Shown one piece after another: positions 27,776 to 37,041 of a stretch of 64,000 nt of DNA. The notes under the pieces are model-generated. The model was given only the letters and a program-made list of their open reading frames with translations, ran no database searches and had not been told where the DNA came from. Made by a program: the position numbers and the translations under genes. Each line of letters starts with the position of its first letter. Within the stretch, counting starts at the first letter, position 1. The DNA comes from an uncultured Saprospiraceae bacterium (lineage in GTDB: Bacteria; Bacteroidota; Bacteroidia; Chitinophagales; Saprospiraceae): the NCBI GenBank assembly GCA_938015435.1, contig CALLPN010000002.1, positions 310,001 to 374,000 of the forward strand, written 5' to 3'.

Positions 27776-29884
27776 TTATAACTTTATCATAGATCCTGTT
27801 AATCTCTCTTGACCGTTATATATGTGATAGAAATATAAACCGGGTATAAGATTAGGATCTGACACGCTATAACTATTGTCTCCTTTTACAACCTCCATCT
27901 TAGTGCCTAGCACTTCTTTTCCAATAGGATCGACTAACTTGATCGTCACCACTTGATCGTCATAAGAATAAAAATTGATCGTTGTCACATTAGTAAATGG
28001 GTTAGGTGAAACGAATGAACTAATAAGTGTTGAAGAAATTACACTAGCAGATCTTATATCCGTTTTGATATCTTTTCCTAACACAAAATCAAAAATCACA
28101 TGATACTTATCCTCCTTATTATTAGTAGCAATATTGTTTTCATCAGAAAAAATCTGTGTCATGTATTTTGATAATCTATCTACATCTTCTCTAGCTCTTA
28201 CTATAATGTAGAAAACAACTTGCCCACTATTAAGAGTTCTCCCCATTTTGTTTATATCATACCATTCGGCTCTCAGAATTCCATTATCATAACTGTAATC
28301 CTTAGTAGAAAAGCCTGGCAAAATACCTTTCTGTAATCCTACAAAATCAATATAACTCTCATCTATATCCAATGCAAATAAATAAGAACTCAATCTCTTA
28401 AATTGCGAAGTAGTGACTGGAATTCTATATGTGTCACCAGCTTTAATTCCTTCATCTTTTACAAGAAAATCTATTTGTCCTTTAGTTGTTACAGGTGTAG
28501 GACAGTTCCATGTGGGAGTAACTTTACATTCCGTTTTTTCCCAGAAATAATCTACAATTGCATGGTCTATATCGTTAACTGTAATTGTTGGCCCATTAGG
28601 ATCAGTTGGGAATTCCATCGCTGCTCCATTGTTGCCAGGCACTATGAGAATAGCACCAGTATTAGAATCTTGATAATACCAATCTATGCCACCATCCATA
28701 AATGCAATTCTCCATACTTCACCTTGATAATTAATAGGGCCATTAGGGTCTTTGATGAGCATTACAAGATGAGTCACATTAGGGCTACAAGGATCACATG
28801 GCTGATAGGCATCAAATGGTTGCCATCCACACATGGCGGCTATCATAAATACATCACAAATGCCATTACTACAATTAGGATCTTGTGGCACGTTGACCGT
28901 TATCTCAGAACTACACAGAAGGCCAGTATTATCCGTGACTGTCACTGTATAATCTCCAGCTGGTAGATTAGATTGTGTGGCTTGATTGGGTAGATTAGTA
29001 GGAGTCCAATTATAACTAAAATTTCCTGAGCCGTTAGCTACAGTAACATCAATAGCACCATCAGTATTACAATCAGGAGTCACCTCTGCACTCAGTGCTA
29101 AAGCAGTATTACAATCAGCGGTTATTACAATATCATCTATTACGTGATAGGTATAGAGATCATTAGCTGTGATCTGAATAAAATTAATAGGTTCTGTAGT
29201 ATTATTAACAAATGGAGTTAAAGTAATCGTAGTCCATTCAACAATATGAATATCCAACAGTAAAGGATAACAGTCACAATCAATGCCAGGAGTTGTCGTG
29301 GCATTACAAAGAATTAAATTAGGGATCGAGCTAATCCCTTCTGAAGTACTTACAGATTCTATACAATTAATACTGGGACACGCAGGCAGTGTGGCCATAT
29401 CACAAAATGACACAGATGTACCAAAGAAATTGACGGTTGTAGAATATGGAAGTGCATTATCCGTAGTCTTTGCATATTTGTAGTTGATATTAATAGTACA
29501 TCCTGGAGGTACTGGATTGCTTAACGGTATAATTACAATCTCGTCTGCAGAAAACCCCAATACTTGATTACCCGCTATCTGATCAAGAGCCACATCTGGT
29601 GTAATCTGAATAGATGGACACGCAGGTATATCTACGCTATAGGTAGGAGGCAATGTACTACTGAAGGGATTACGAGGAACAAAGACTTCAAAATCGCCAT
29701 AGCAAAACAAATTCTCTCCAATACAAACATCCGCTGGTTGGCATAATGCTGGAGGAAGAAAGCAGTCGTTACTATTGCTCTGAGCTTCCGTTGATAAAGA
29801 AGCGTATAAGAAAAGCCATAAAAAACAAAAACCTATTGGAATCTGAGTTTTACCAAAATCCTTAATAAATAAAGAGGTCAGCAT
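27776..29884 (-). CDS. T9SS-secreted paralog with SprB-like and cohesin-like domains, no protease part
   Basis: 702 residues with leader ending FLWLFLYASLSTEAQ. After CIGENLFCYGDFE (shared module, ~50-250) come a single SprB-like repeat (SGNFSYNWTPT ... GDYTVTVTD, ~275-330), the Cys-rich CDVFMIAAMCGWQPFDAYQPC module, a cohesin-like sandwich (FLVKDEGIKAGDTYRIPV) and a sorting domain starting SSFVSPNPFTNV. It is closely similar to the preceding-coordinate gene over the last ~375 residues, also at DNA level, and lacks that gene's zinc-protease and DUF11-like parts. The pair arose by tandem duplication. The 220 bases between them contain no clear terminator. Confidence 0.82.
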   Translation of the reverse strand: MLTSLFIKDFGKTQIPIGFCFLWLFLYASLSTEAQSNSNDCFLPPALCQPADVCIGENLFCYGDFEVFVPRNPFSSTLPPTYSVDIPACPSIQITPDVALDQIAGNQVLGFSADEIVIIPLSNPVPPGCTININYKYAKTTDNALPYSTTVNFFGTSVSFCDMATLPACPSINCIESVSTSEGISSIPNLILCNATTTPGIDCDCYPLLLDIHIVEWTTITLTPFVNNTTEPINFIQITANDLYTYHVIDDIVITADCNTALALSAEVTPDCNTDGAIDVTVANGSGNFSYNWTPTNLPNQATQSNLPAGDYTVTVTDNTGLLCSSEITVNVPQDPNCSNGICDVFMIAAMCGWQPFDAYQPCDPCSPNVTHLVMLIKDPNGPINYQGEVWRIAFMDGGIDWYYQDSNTGAILIVPGNNGAAMEFPTDPNGPTITVNDIDHAIVDYFWEKTECKVTPTWNCPTPVTTKGQIDFLVKDEGIKAGDTYRIPVTTSQFKRLSSYLFALDIDESYIDFVGLQKGILPGFSTKDYSYDNGILRAEWYDINKMGRTLNSGQVVFYIIVRAREDVDRLSKYMTQIFSDENNIATNNKEDKYHVIFDFVLGKDIKTDIRSASVISSTLISSFVSPNPFTNVTTINFYSYDDQVVTIKLVDPIGKEVLGTKMEVVKGDNSYSVSDPNLIPGLYFYHIYNGQERLTGSMIKL

Positions 29885-30568
29885 AAGTATATTTTTTAGA
29901 ATATTAGAAAAACGGCGATGAATAGATCTGGCTATTAAAAGCGTTTTTAAAAATAATGGTGGATAAATTAGTTTCCATTATAAAAACGCTATGAAGATTT
30001 TCCTGAAATGCTGCCTGCTAAATACAAACGGAAATGGAACAACTGGATAGAATGAATAGATCTTGATTAGATTATTCAATTTTACTTCGAAGGTTTCTTT
30101 ATCGACACCAAGCTTAGAATAAGCTGAGCTTGAAAATAAATGCTCTCTTAAGGCATTTAATTCTACAATCATGCTGGCACACTTAAATGATAAAGAGTAC
30201 ATATGAGGTGTGTAGATTACAGTAAAGAATATCAATCAATTAAAAACAACTATTCAGCCAAAAAGTGTTGGGTATTAGGATTAGTTAGTATATAATAAAA
30301 AGAGTTGCTACGATTAATGTATACATCTTGACACTTAGTACTGTATTCTAAATATCAATTTAGACGAAAGCTGGAGACTGTTACTTTTTCACTGGATTGA
30401 AGAATCCATCGATATTATTACGGCCATAGATTTACTTTAGGAAGATTTATAGATTATTGGCCTACAGATAAGAGTACCTATCTCTATTTAGTCACCGGCC
30501 AAATCTCATATCTCAACAATGCAACTTCTATATAAATCTAATATCTAGATAAGTTAATCTCTATTAGC
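29885..30568. other. Intergenic region with one doubtful minus-strand frame
   Basis: 684 bases without a trusted gene. A minus-strand open frame at 29978-30235 encodes 85 residues including VELNALREHLFSSSAYSKLG, which reads as partly protein-like, but the hydrophobic aromatic ends, lack of recognised family and isolated position leave it unsupported. It may be a decayed gene remnant. No RNA gene or mobile-element end was seen. Confidence 0.4.
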
Positions 30569-30979
30569 TCAACCCATAACCGTAGCCACTAATTTTCTAA
30601 CTCCTCCCCTATTGCGAAACTCGCAAAGATAAATGCCTTGCCAAGTTCCAAGATTAAGCCTTCCATTAGTTATAGGTATCTGAATACTATTACCGATCAT
30701 AGCGGCTTTGATATGGGCCGGCATATCATCAGGTCCTTCCATGGTATGCTTTAGGAACGGCATGTTCTCTGGGACGATATGATTAAAGATTGATTCGAAA
30801 TCTACTAAGACATCTGGATCTGCGCTTTCATTAATTGTGATAGCTGCTGAAGTATGTTTGATAAATAGATGTAATATTCCTACTGAAGGAAGATTCAATA
30901 ATTCATCTTTCACTAAGTCTGTAATCACATGATATCCTCTAGAAAAAGCAGGAAGCGAAAATTCGTATTGTTTTGTCAT
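30569..30979 (-). CDS. YjbQ family protein (UPF0047, secondary thiamine-phosphate synthase type)
   Basis: 136 residues covering the whole single-domain family. The diagnostic run is present: FIKHTSAAITINESADPDV in the first half, HTMEGPDDMPAHIKAAMIG in the middle and GTWQGIYLCEFRNRGG near the end. Members are trimeric proteins with a conserved His/Asp/Glu metal pocket; the E. coli and archaeal ones show weak thiamine-phosphate synthase activity, and the physiological role is unsettled. It is divergent from mnmE with 77 bases between the starts. Assignment is firm; the function is not. Confidence 0.9.
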   Translation of the reverse strand: MTKQYEFSLPAFSRGYHVITDLVKDELLNLPSVGILHLFIKHTSAAITINESADPDVLVDFESIFNHIVPENMPFLKHTMEGPDDMPAHIKAAMIGNSIQIPITNGRLNLGTWQGIYLCEFRNRGGVRKLVATVMG

Positions 30980-31026
30980 AATCTATATTCGATTCATAAA
31001 GTTACATCATAGACATTAATGATCCT

Positions 31027-31034
31027 TATCTTTG
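31027..31034 (+). promoter_or_regulatory. Candidate -7 box for mnmE
   Basis: TATCTTTG matches TAnnTTTG and lies 22 bases before the ATG, which would give a short leader of roughly 15 bases. No good -33 TTG box was found, so support is modest. Confidence 0.4.
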
Positions 31035-31056
31035 CTACCGTTATACAATACATATT

Positions 31057-32445
31057 ATGACTCACGACCTTACTGATACTATCATTGCACTCTCTACTCC
31101 TCCAGGCGCAGGAGCTATAGGTGTGATCCGTCTTTCTGGACCTAACGCAATCACTGTGGTAGATTCTGTATTTCACGGAAAGGATCTTTCAGCTGCCAAT
31201 GGCTATACCGTGCACTTTGGTAAGATCAAAGATGAACAAGGCAAAGTGTTGGATGAAGTACTTGCGACCATATTTAGAGGGCCTAAGTCATATACTAAAG
31301 AGAACGTTGTCGAAATTAGCTGCCATGGTTCTAGTTATATTATAGAACAGATTATTCATCTTTTTCTACGTAAAGGTGTACGATCCGCTAATCGAGGAGA
31401 GTTTACACTTAGGGCTTTTCTTAATGGCCAGATGGATCTTAGTCAAGCAGAAGCAGTAGCAGATCTGATCGCGTCTGACTCTGCGAGCAGTCACGATATT
31501 GCCATGAAGCAGATGCGTGGGGGATTCTCTGATCAGATCAAAGAATTGCGTCAAGAGCTGATTGATTTTGCTGCATTAATCGAACTAGAATTAGATTTCG
31601 GAGAAGAAGATGTAGAGTTTGCCGATAGAGATCGACTCGAAAAATTAGTAGCGAAAATCCAAGGCGTCATCAAGAAATTAATCGATTCATTCCACCTTGG
31701 CAATGTAATCAAAAATGGCGTAGCTACCGTAATCGCTGGACGACCAAATGCGGGTAAGTCTACCCTATTGAATGCTCTACTCAATGAAGAGAGAGCCATC
31801 GTAAGTGACATCGCGGGTACCACTAGAGATACTATCGAAGAATCACTAAATATAGATGGTATCAACTTTAGATTTGTCGATACTGCTGGAATCAGAAAAG
31901 CACAAGATGCTATAGAAAGCATTGGTGTAGATAAGGCGATGTCCGAGATACAGAAGAGTACCGTAGCCCTTCATGTAGTAGATATATCAGATACTTCTCC
32001 TGAGATGGTTTGGAATGATATAGATACTTTTAAAATTCGTGGAACTCGCTTTGTAATCATCCTCAACAAGATGGATCTCAATCCATATACTAAACCAGAA
32101 GAGTATTATAAAGAAGGACTCATATCAGCTGACAATATCATCACTACATCTGCACTCAATAAGATGAATATAGAAGCACTAAAGCAGCATCTATATCGCA
32201 CTGTCATAGATCATCCAGAACTTATGGATCAGACGATTGTGAGTAACACCCGCCACTATGATGCCTTACATAAATCATACGAAAGTCTAGCTGCTGTACT
32301 CAATGGATTACAGACTGGAATTACTGGTGATTTTGTGGCTATGGATATTAGACGAGCGTTGCACTTCTTGGGAGAGATCACTGGGGAAATACATACTGAC
32401 GATTTGCTGGAGAGTATTTTTACTCGGTTTTGTATTGGAAAGTAG
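31057..32445 (+). CDS. mnmE: tRNA uridine-5-carboxymethylaminomethyl(34) synthesis GTPase MnmE
   Basis: 462 residues, the usual length. The N-terminal tetrahydrofolate-binding domain begins DTIIALSTPPGAGAIGVIRLSG. The G domain inserted in the helical domain shows G1 GRPNAGKS (228-235), G2/G3 DIAGTTRDT and DTAGIRKA, G4 NKMD, and the protein ends in the conserved FCIGK that supplies the catalytic-loop cysteine region. With MnmG it modifies the wobble uridine of several tRNAs in the cytoplasm. The start MTHDLTDTI fits the family. It is a single-gene unit divergent from yjbQ. Confidence 0.97.
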   Translation: MTHDLTDTIIALSTPPGAGAIGVIRLSGPNAITVVDSVFHGKDLSAANGYTVHFGKIKDEQGKVLDEVLATIFRGPKSYTKENVVEISCHGSSYIIEQIIHLFLRKGVRSANRGEFTLRAFLNGQMDLSQAEAVADLIASDSASSHDIAMKQMRGGFSDQIKELRQELIDFAALIELELDFGEEDVEFADRDRLEKLVAKIQGVIKKLIDSFHLGNVIKNGVATVIAGRPNAGKSTLLNALLNEERAIVSDIAGTTRDTIEESLNIDGINFRFVDTAGIRKAQDAIESIGVDKAMSEIQKSTVALHVVDISDTSPEMVWNDIDTFKIRGTRFVIILNKMDLNPYTKPEEYYKEGLISADNIITTSALNKMNIEALKQHLYRTVIDHPELMDQTIVSNTRHYDALHKSYESLAAVLNGLQTGITGDFVAMDIRRALHFLGEITGEIHTDDLLESIFTRFCIGK

Positions 32446-32548
32446 CGTCCCCTCTTTTATTTGTTACTAGCCTCTATATCATTACTTTAGGCATGAACAT
32501 TCTGTTCATACTTACCTCTTTTTAGACTTGATTTGTTGCCCTTAAGTC

Positions 32549-32615
32549 TGACATTTTTTCACTTCAAAATGTCAAAATTTCATTTCTTGAAAACTTTGTT
32601 TCTGCAAAAATGTCA
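32549..32615. promoter_or_regulatory. Repeated AAAATGTCA element upstream of the Hsp20 gene
   Basis: TGACATTTT (32549-32557) and AAAATGTCA (32566-32574) form a perfect 9-bp inverted repeat with an 8-base loop; a third copy, AAAAATGTCA, lies at 32606-32615. The cluster is 97-163 bases before the Hsp20 start. It could be an operator or activator site for stress induction. The inverted pair could instead act as an mnmE terminator, since it contains six T residues, though these lie inside the stem and loop. Confidence 0.5.
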
Positions 32616-32711
32616 CAAAATATCGAATGGTATTTTGTTTGTAATCATTTAGTTGTAGTAAACAGTTGCTACCATTTATAAAATTATTAATTCACCTTAA
32701 ATTTGTTATTT

Positions 32712-33143
32712 ATGACAGCTTTAGCTTTTGCACCTAATGGTGTACACAAATCATCACTCTCTAACGTGATAGAACAGTGGTTTGGTAATGATTCGTTGAG
32801 ACAAGGCAACTTTAAAAACCCGTCTACCAATATCATCGAAAATGATGATAATTATGTAATCGAACTCTCCGTTCCTGGTTACTCCAAAGATTCGTTTGAG
32901 ATCAATGTCGAACGAAATCAATTGCATGTCTCCACATCAAAGTCAATGGGAGAGACAATAGAGAACGACACTTATAAGATGAGAGAGTTTTCACAAATGT
33001 CTTTCATTAAGTCTTTTCATATTTCTAACGATATAGATACTGATAAGATAACCGCCAGGTGTGATAATGGTATTCTGTCTATCGTCTTACCCAAAAAAGA
33101 TGAGGCAAAGCCAATACCTCCAAGATCAATTTCCATTGATTAG
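32712..33143 (+). CDS. Small heat-shock protein, Hsp20/alpha-crystallin family
   Basis: 143 residues from ATG 32712; a TTG three codons upstream is less likely. The alpha-crystallin domain covers residues ~38-130: NIIENDDNYVIELSVPGYSKDSFEI, then FIKSFHISNDIDTDKITARCDNGILSIVLPK, including the A..(D)NGIL motif. Such proteins form oligomers that hold unfolding proteins for refolding. It heads a likely stress cluster with two tiny genes and a Do-type protease, all on the same strand with short spacing. Repeated TGTCA elements upstream may control it. The call is firm. Confidence 0.92.
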   Translation: MTALAFAPNGVHKSSLSNVIEQWFGNDSLRQGNFKNPSTNIIENDDNYVIELSVPGYSKDSFEINVERNQLHVSTSKSMGETIENDTYKMREFSQMSFIKSFHISNDIDTDKITARCDNGILSIVLPKKDEAKPIPPRSISID

Positions 33144-33205
33144 CAAAACCGCTATATTTTCTATACTCACGGAAGTAAGTATTTTTTCTTCATTTTTTAA
33201 CTAAT

Positions 33206-33370
33206 ATGAATAATTATAAAATAGTAGGCTTATCTAAGCCAAATAAAGTAAAACTAAGCTCTGGTATAAAGGATAAAATCATCGAGATGCCTATCAGAGC
33301 CACAAGGAAGCTCCAAGAAGAGGGTGCTATTCGCATCTTAAATCCTGATACTCTTAATATAACTATCTAA
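33206..33370 (+). CDS. Small hypothetical protein, 54 residues
   Basis: ATG at 33206 starts a 54-codon frame ending TAA at 33370: MNNYKIVGLSKPNKVKLSS... ending LNPDTLNITI. The composition is soluble and basic in the middle (MPIRATRKLQEEGAIRI), with codon use like its neighbours. It lies 62 bases after the Hsp20 gene and 9 bases before the next tiny gene, so cotranscription is likely. No family is recognised. It may bind nucleic acid or act as an adaptor, but nothing in the sequence decides this. Confidence 0.55.
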   Translation: MNNYKIVGLSKPNKVKLSSGIKDKIIEMPIRATRKLQEEGAIRILNPDTLNITI

Positions 33371-33379
33371 AGCTCTATA

Positions 33380-33568
33380 ATGATGAAAGAAGAAATCAAA
33401 TTAAAAGACAATTTGAATTCAGAAATTGTCAAAATAGTTAATCTAGATAGGGATAAATATGAGGTGTATTTCAATTTTTTATCTATCCCAGTTCAAGTTA
33501 ATAGAGATTATTTAGATACGATTCTACAGGATGAAGTCTCTGATAATCAATACAGAATATCAGCGTAA
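33380..33568 (+). CDS. Small hypothetical protein, 62 residues
   Basis: Starts with two Met codons and encodes MMKEEIKLKDNLNSEIVK... ending SDNQYRISA. The pattern NSEIVKIVNLDRDKYEVYFNFLSIPVQVNRDYLD suggests a small alpha/beta or beta-sheet domain. It begins 9 bases after the 54-residue gene and ends 31 bases before the protease gene, so it belongs to the Hsp20-protease cluster. No family is recognised. Real coding is supported by position and composition only. Confidence 0.55.
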   Translation: MMKEEIKLKDNLNSEIVKIVNLDRDKYEVYFNFLSIPVQVNRDYLDTILQDEVSDNQYRISA

Positions 33569-33599
33569 TATATTTTTCAATTATTAAAATCATATAATT

Positions 33600-35111
33600 A
33601 TGAATACCGTTAATCTTAAAACATTGATGGGTTCTATACTAGGTATGATACTATGTATCGGAATCTATCATTTCACAATCAATGACAATACAAATACAGT
33701 AAAAATAGAACACGTCACAGCTTCAAGTGGTCATAATGCAGTAATGACTATCGACAATGATGGTTCCATCAAGCCACTAGCATTTACCAATACTGCGGAG
33801 GAAGTTTTAGAAGCTGTAGTGCATATCAAAAGCACTCAAACAGGGAACAATGCAATGATCAATAACAGAAGGGCTCCTAGGAATCTTCCTGATCCATTCA
33901 AAGACTTTTTTGGAGAACAGTTTTTTAGATTTGAGTCACCAAGGCAGATACCCAATAAGCCAAGAGTAGGCACAGGTTCTGGTGTCATTATCAATGATAA
34001 AGGCTACATCGTCACCAATAATCATGTAATTGATAATGCTAATGATTTGGAAGTCACCCTTCATGATAACAGATCCTATAAGGCAACTGTAATCGGCACA
34101 GATCCTACAACTGATCTTGCTCTTATACAAATAAAGGCAAAGGGGTTACCAACAGTACCACTAGTTAATAGTGAAGACATTAAAATTGGTGAATGGGTAC
34201 TCGCAGTCGGTAATCCAATGGGGCTCAACTCTACAGTCACTGCAGGAATAGTCAGTGCCAAAGGCAGGAATATCAATATACTCAAAGAAAAGTTTGCTGT
34301 AGAGTCATTTATACAAACAGATGCTGCGATCAATCCTGGCAATAGCGGCGGTGCTCTTGTTAATCTTGATGGAGGTTTGATTGGTATCAATACAGCTATT
34401 GCTAGTCCTACTGGAAGCTACTCTGGATATGGATTTGCCGTACCATCTAATATTGTCAATAAAGTAGTAGAAGATCTGCTTACTTACGGAGTAGTACAGA
34501 GAGGAGTGCTAGGAGTCATGATCCGATCCGTAGATGGTAATCTGGCTAAAGATAAAAATCTACAGGTTAATGAAGGAGCCTACGTCGACAGCTTATTAGA
34601 AAATAGTGCTGCAGGTAAAGCAGGTATAAAGATTGGTGATATTATTACCAAAGTGAATAATGCTACAATTAGGTCTTCTCCAGACCTTCAAGCGGCGATA
34701 GCTACCTATCGTCCAGGGGATGAGATTAAAGTAAGTGTTCTCAGAGATGATAAACCTATGGATATAAAGGTAATTCTGATCAATACAGAGGGCAATAGTA
34801 ATATTATCGAGAAAGAGCACAAGGAAGTACTCACCATATTGGGTGCTCAATTAGAAGATATTGACAAGAAAACAGCTCAGAAACTAGACATAGACCATGG
34901 TGTCAAAGTATCAAAACTCTATGCCGGTAAACTAAGAAGATATACACAGATGAGAGAAGGATTTATCATTACCATTATAGATGGACAAAAGGTAAAATCC
35001 AAAAAAGAACTTATGAAAAAATTAGAGTCAAAAAAAGGTGGTGTGATGCTAGAAGGTATCTATGAAGATATACCTGGCGAATACTACTATGCATTTGGGT
35101 TGGGTAGTTAG
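33600..35111 (+). CDS. Do-type (DegP/HtrA) periplasmic serine protease
   Basis: 503 residues. An N-terminal hydrophobic segment (TLMGSILGMILCIGIYHF) exports or anchors the protein. The trypsin-like domain has His ~141 in TNNHVIDN, Asp ~171 in TDLALIQ and Ser ~249 in NPGNSGGAL. Two PDZ domains follow: one around GAYVDSLLENSAAGKAGIKIGDIITKVN and a shorter one near the end containing GFIITIIDGQKV. Family members refold or degrade misfolded envelope proteins. It closes the Hsp20 cluster, linking cytoplasmic and envelope protein quality control. The gene symbol is uncertain because Bacteroidota often have several such proteases. Confidence 0.92.
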   Translation: MNTVNLKTLMGSILGMILCIGIYHFTINDNTNTVKIEHVTASSGHNAVMTIDNDGSIKPLAFTNTAEEVLEAVVHIKSTQTGNNAMINNRRAPRNLPDPFKDFFGEQFFRFESPRQIPNKPRVGTGSGVIINDKGYIVTNNHVIDNANDLEVTLHDNRSYKATVIGTDPTTDLALIQIKAKGLPTVPLVNSEDIKIGEWVLAVGNPMGLNSTVTAGIVSAKGRNINILKEKFAVESFIQTDAAINPGNSGGALVNLDGGLIGINTAIASPTGSYSGYGFAVPSNIVNKVVEDLLTYGVVQRGVLGVMIRSVDGNLAKDKNLQVNEGAYVDSLLENSAAGKAGIKIGDIITKVNNATIRSSPDLQAAIATYRPGDEIKVSVLRDDKPMDIKVILINTEGNSNIIEKEHKEVLTILGAQLEDIDKKTAQKLDIDHGVKVSKLYAGKLRRYTQMREGFIITIIDGQKVKSKKELMKKLESKKGGVMLEGIYEDIPGEYYYAFGLGS

Positions 35112-35134
35112 TTCTTATTTCTTTTGATCGACTT

Positions 35135-35156
35135 GGGCAGTCCATTACGGCTGCCC
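35135..35156 (+). terminator. Probable terminator after the Do-type protease gene
   Basis: GGGCAG (35135-35140) pairs with CTGCCC (35151-35156) across a 10-base loop and is followed by ACATTTTATATT. The stem is short and the T run broken, so this is a moderate candidate 23 bases after the stop. Confidence 0.5.
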
Positions 35157-35217
35157 ACATTTTATATTCCGTAATTCTATAATTTTTATTCACCTAAGAA
35201 ACGAATACTAAATAATC

Positions 35218-37041
35218 ATGAATACTTCTGTTCTTAATTATACTAGCAAAGTAATTAAGGATCGATCAAGATTCAATGTCTCATACGATCTACTTTCATT
35301 TTTCTTAATTACTTGTTTTATCTGTGTTGGTTTCTATCCAGCTATCGACAATCAGTTTGTCCATTGGGATGATCAATATTATGTCACTGATAATATCTAT
35401 ATCAATCAGCCAACATGGGAACATCTTAATGTCTTACTAACTAAGGTGATTTCCCTAAATTATCATCCTCTTACGATGATCTCTTTATGGCTTAATAGCT
35501 ATTTTTTTGGTGTAGAATCTGCATTGTCATTCATAGTTACCAATATTGTTATCCACAATCTTACATCATACTTGATTTACAAGTTTGTACTTAGTCTATT
35601 CGAAAAAAAATATCTGTTAGCAATCGCAACAGCAATTCTATTTGCGATTCATCCAATGCATGTTGAATCCGTAGTTTGGGTTTCTGAGCGAAAAGATGTG
35701 TTATATATATTTTTCTTTTTTGGAAGTTTGTTATGTTGGCTACATTATTTGGGTTCTAAAAAGTGGAATATATTCATACTTGCGTTTATGCTGTTTGTGC
35801 TTTCTTGTACTTCTAAAGCGATGGCCGTATCTCTAGTCCCAATATTATTTTTGCTAGATATTTATAAGGGGCGTCCGTTTTGGAAATTGAAATACATTCT
35901 AGAGAAAATACCTTTTATTGCTTTTGCAATATTGACTGGTCTTATAGCAATCAATGTCCAGGAAGGAGGAGACTTTTATGGACTTCTCTCCAATACCAAT
36001 ATCGACGTGGCTGTAAATGCACAATTGGCTCCAAGTCTCTATGATCAATTTTCTAATGCAGGTTATGGTGTATACTTTTACTTAAGATCTTTTCTTATTC
36101 CAGATAAAATGAGTGCCTTTCATCCTTATTCTAAATTGATAAATAATAGCGTCAAAGAAGTTTTTTTCTTTATTCCTTTCATAATAGTTGGATTTTGGAT
36201 TGTGAGTTATTGGTTCAATAGAATGGTGTTTTTTGGTTTAGGCTTCTTTCTAGCTACTTTAGTTCTTGTCCTTCAATGGATACCAGTTGGTTCAGCTATA
36301 GTAGCGGATAGATATACTTATCTTTCTTATGTGGGGCTTTCACTTATCGTGGGATCAGGCTTACAATATTTGTACGACTACAAATCGAAAATTGTATCCT
36401 ATGGATTGCTAGCACTTATGTCTTTTGTGCTACTACCTTTAACATTCCATCAATCTGATATTTGGCAGAATCATACATCATTGTTTTCTCAGTCAGTAGA
36501 TAAATATCCTGATGATCCAAAATCAAGAATGCTTCTTGCAACAGGACTCTGGACCAGTGGTCAGCACGAATCAGCCATAGAGCATATAGAATTAGCTATC
36601 AATGAGCAAGGACTTCATACTAGCGATGCATTCGAAAAACTAGCAAACTGTTACGATGAAATTGGTGAAAAGAAAAAAGCAATAGCGTTCTATAATCATA
36701 GCATAGAATTAAATCCTAATAATTATGTAGCCAGATATCATAGAGGCTTGTCTATCATGACATCTAATCCTCAGCTGGCAATTGAGGACTTTAACGTAGC
36801 GGAGTCTTCTGGATTTGAATACATACAAAACAATGTTTATGGTCCTAGAGGAGCATGCTATGGTATGATTGGAGAAAATCAACTTGCTATAGAGGATTTT
36901 ACAAAAGCCATCAACTTAGGCTTAGATCTTAAAATAAACTATAGAGATAGAGCTATTACGTATGACAAAATGGGGTTAAATGAGAAAGCTAATCAAGATT
37001 GGGAGATTTATACTCAACTTGATAATGACTATCACAAATAG
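35218..37041 (+). CDS. Polytopic membrane GT-C-like protein with C-terminal TPR repeats
   Basis: 607 residues. The first ~430 contain about ten membrane spans. After the first span QFVHWDDQYYVTDN carries the acidic pair typical of GT-C loops, and HPMHVESVVWVSERKDVL is the hallmark of TMTC-like proteins. Residues ~430-600 hold TPRs (SRMLLATGLWTSGQHESAIEHIELAI; KKAIAFYNHSIELNPNNYVARYHRG). Eukaryotic TMTC proteins are O-mannosyltransferases; bacterial members probably glycosylate exported proteins or lipids from polyprenyl-linked sugars, but this is unproven. It is a single gene and no sugar-pathway genes adjoin. Confidence 0.82.
   Translation: MNTSVLNYTSKVIKDRSRFNVSYDLLSFFLITCFICVGFYPAIDNQFVHWDDQYYVTDNIYINQPTWEHLNVLLTKVISLNYHPLTMISLWLNSYFFGVESALSFIVTNIVIHNLTSYLIYKFVLSLFEKKYLLAIATAILFAIHPMHVESVVWVSERKDVLYIFFFFGSLLCWLHYLGSKKWNIFILAFMLFVLSCTSKAMAVSLVPILFLLDIYKGRPFWKLKYILEKIPFIAFAILTGLIAINVQEGGDFYGLLSNTNIDVAVNAQLAPSLYDQFSNAGYGVYFYLRSFLIPDKMSAFHPYSKLINNSVKEVFFFIPFIIVGFWIVSYWFNRMVFFGLGFFLATLVLVLQWIPVGSAIVADRYTYLSYVGLSLIVGSGLQYLYDYKSKIVSYGLLALMSFVLLPLTFHQSDIWQNHTSLFSQSVDKYPDDPKSRMLLATGLWTSGQHESAIEHIELAINEQGLHTSDAFEKLANCYDEIGEKKKAIAFYNHSIELNPNNYVARYHRGLSIMTSNPQLAIEDFNVAESSGFEYIQNNVYGPRGACYGMIGENQLAIEDFTKAINLGLDLKINYRDRAITYDKMGLNEKANQDWEIYTQLDNDYHK

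Noticed and set aside
29978..30235. 85-residue minus-strand frame
   Set aside because: Part of it looks protein-like, but there is no recognised family, no start context and no neighbour; described as a doubtful remnant in the gap entry, not called as a gene.
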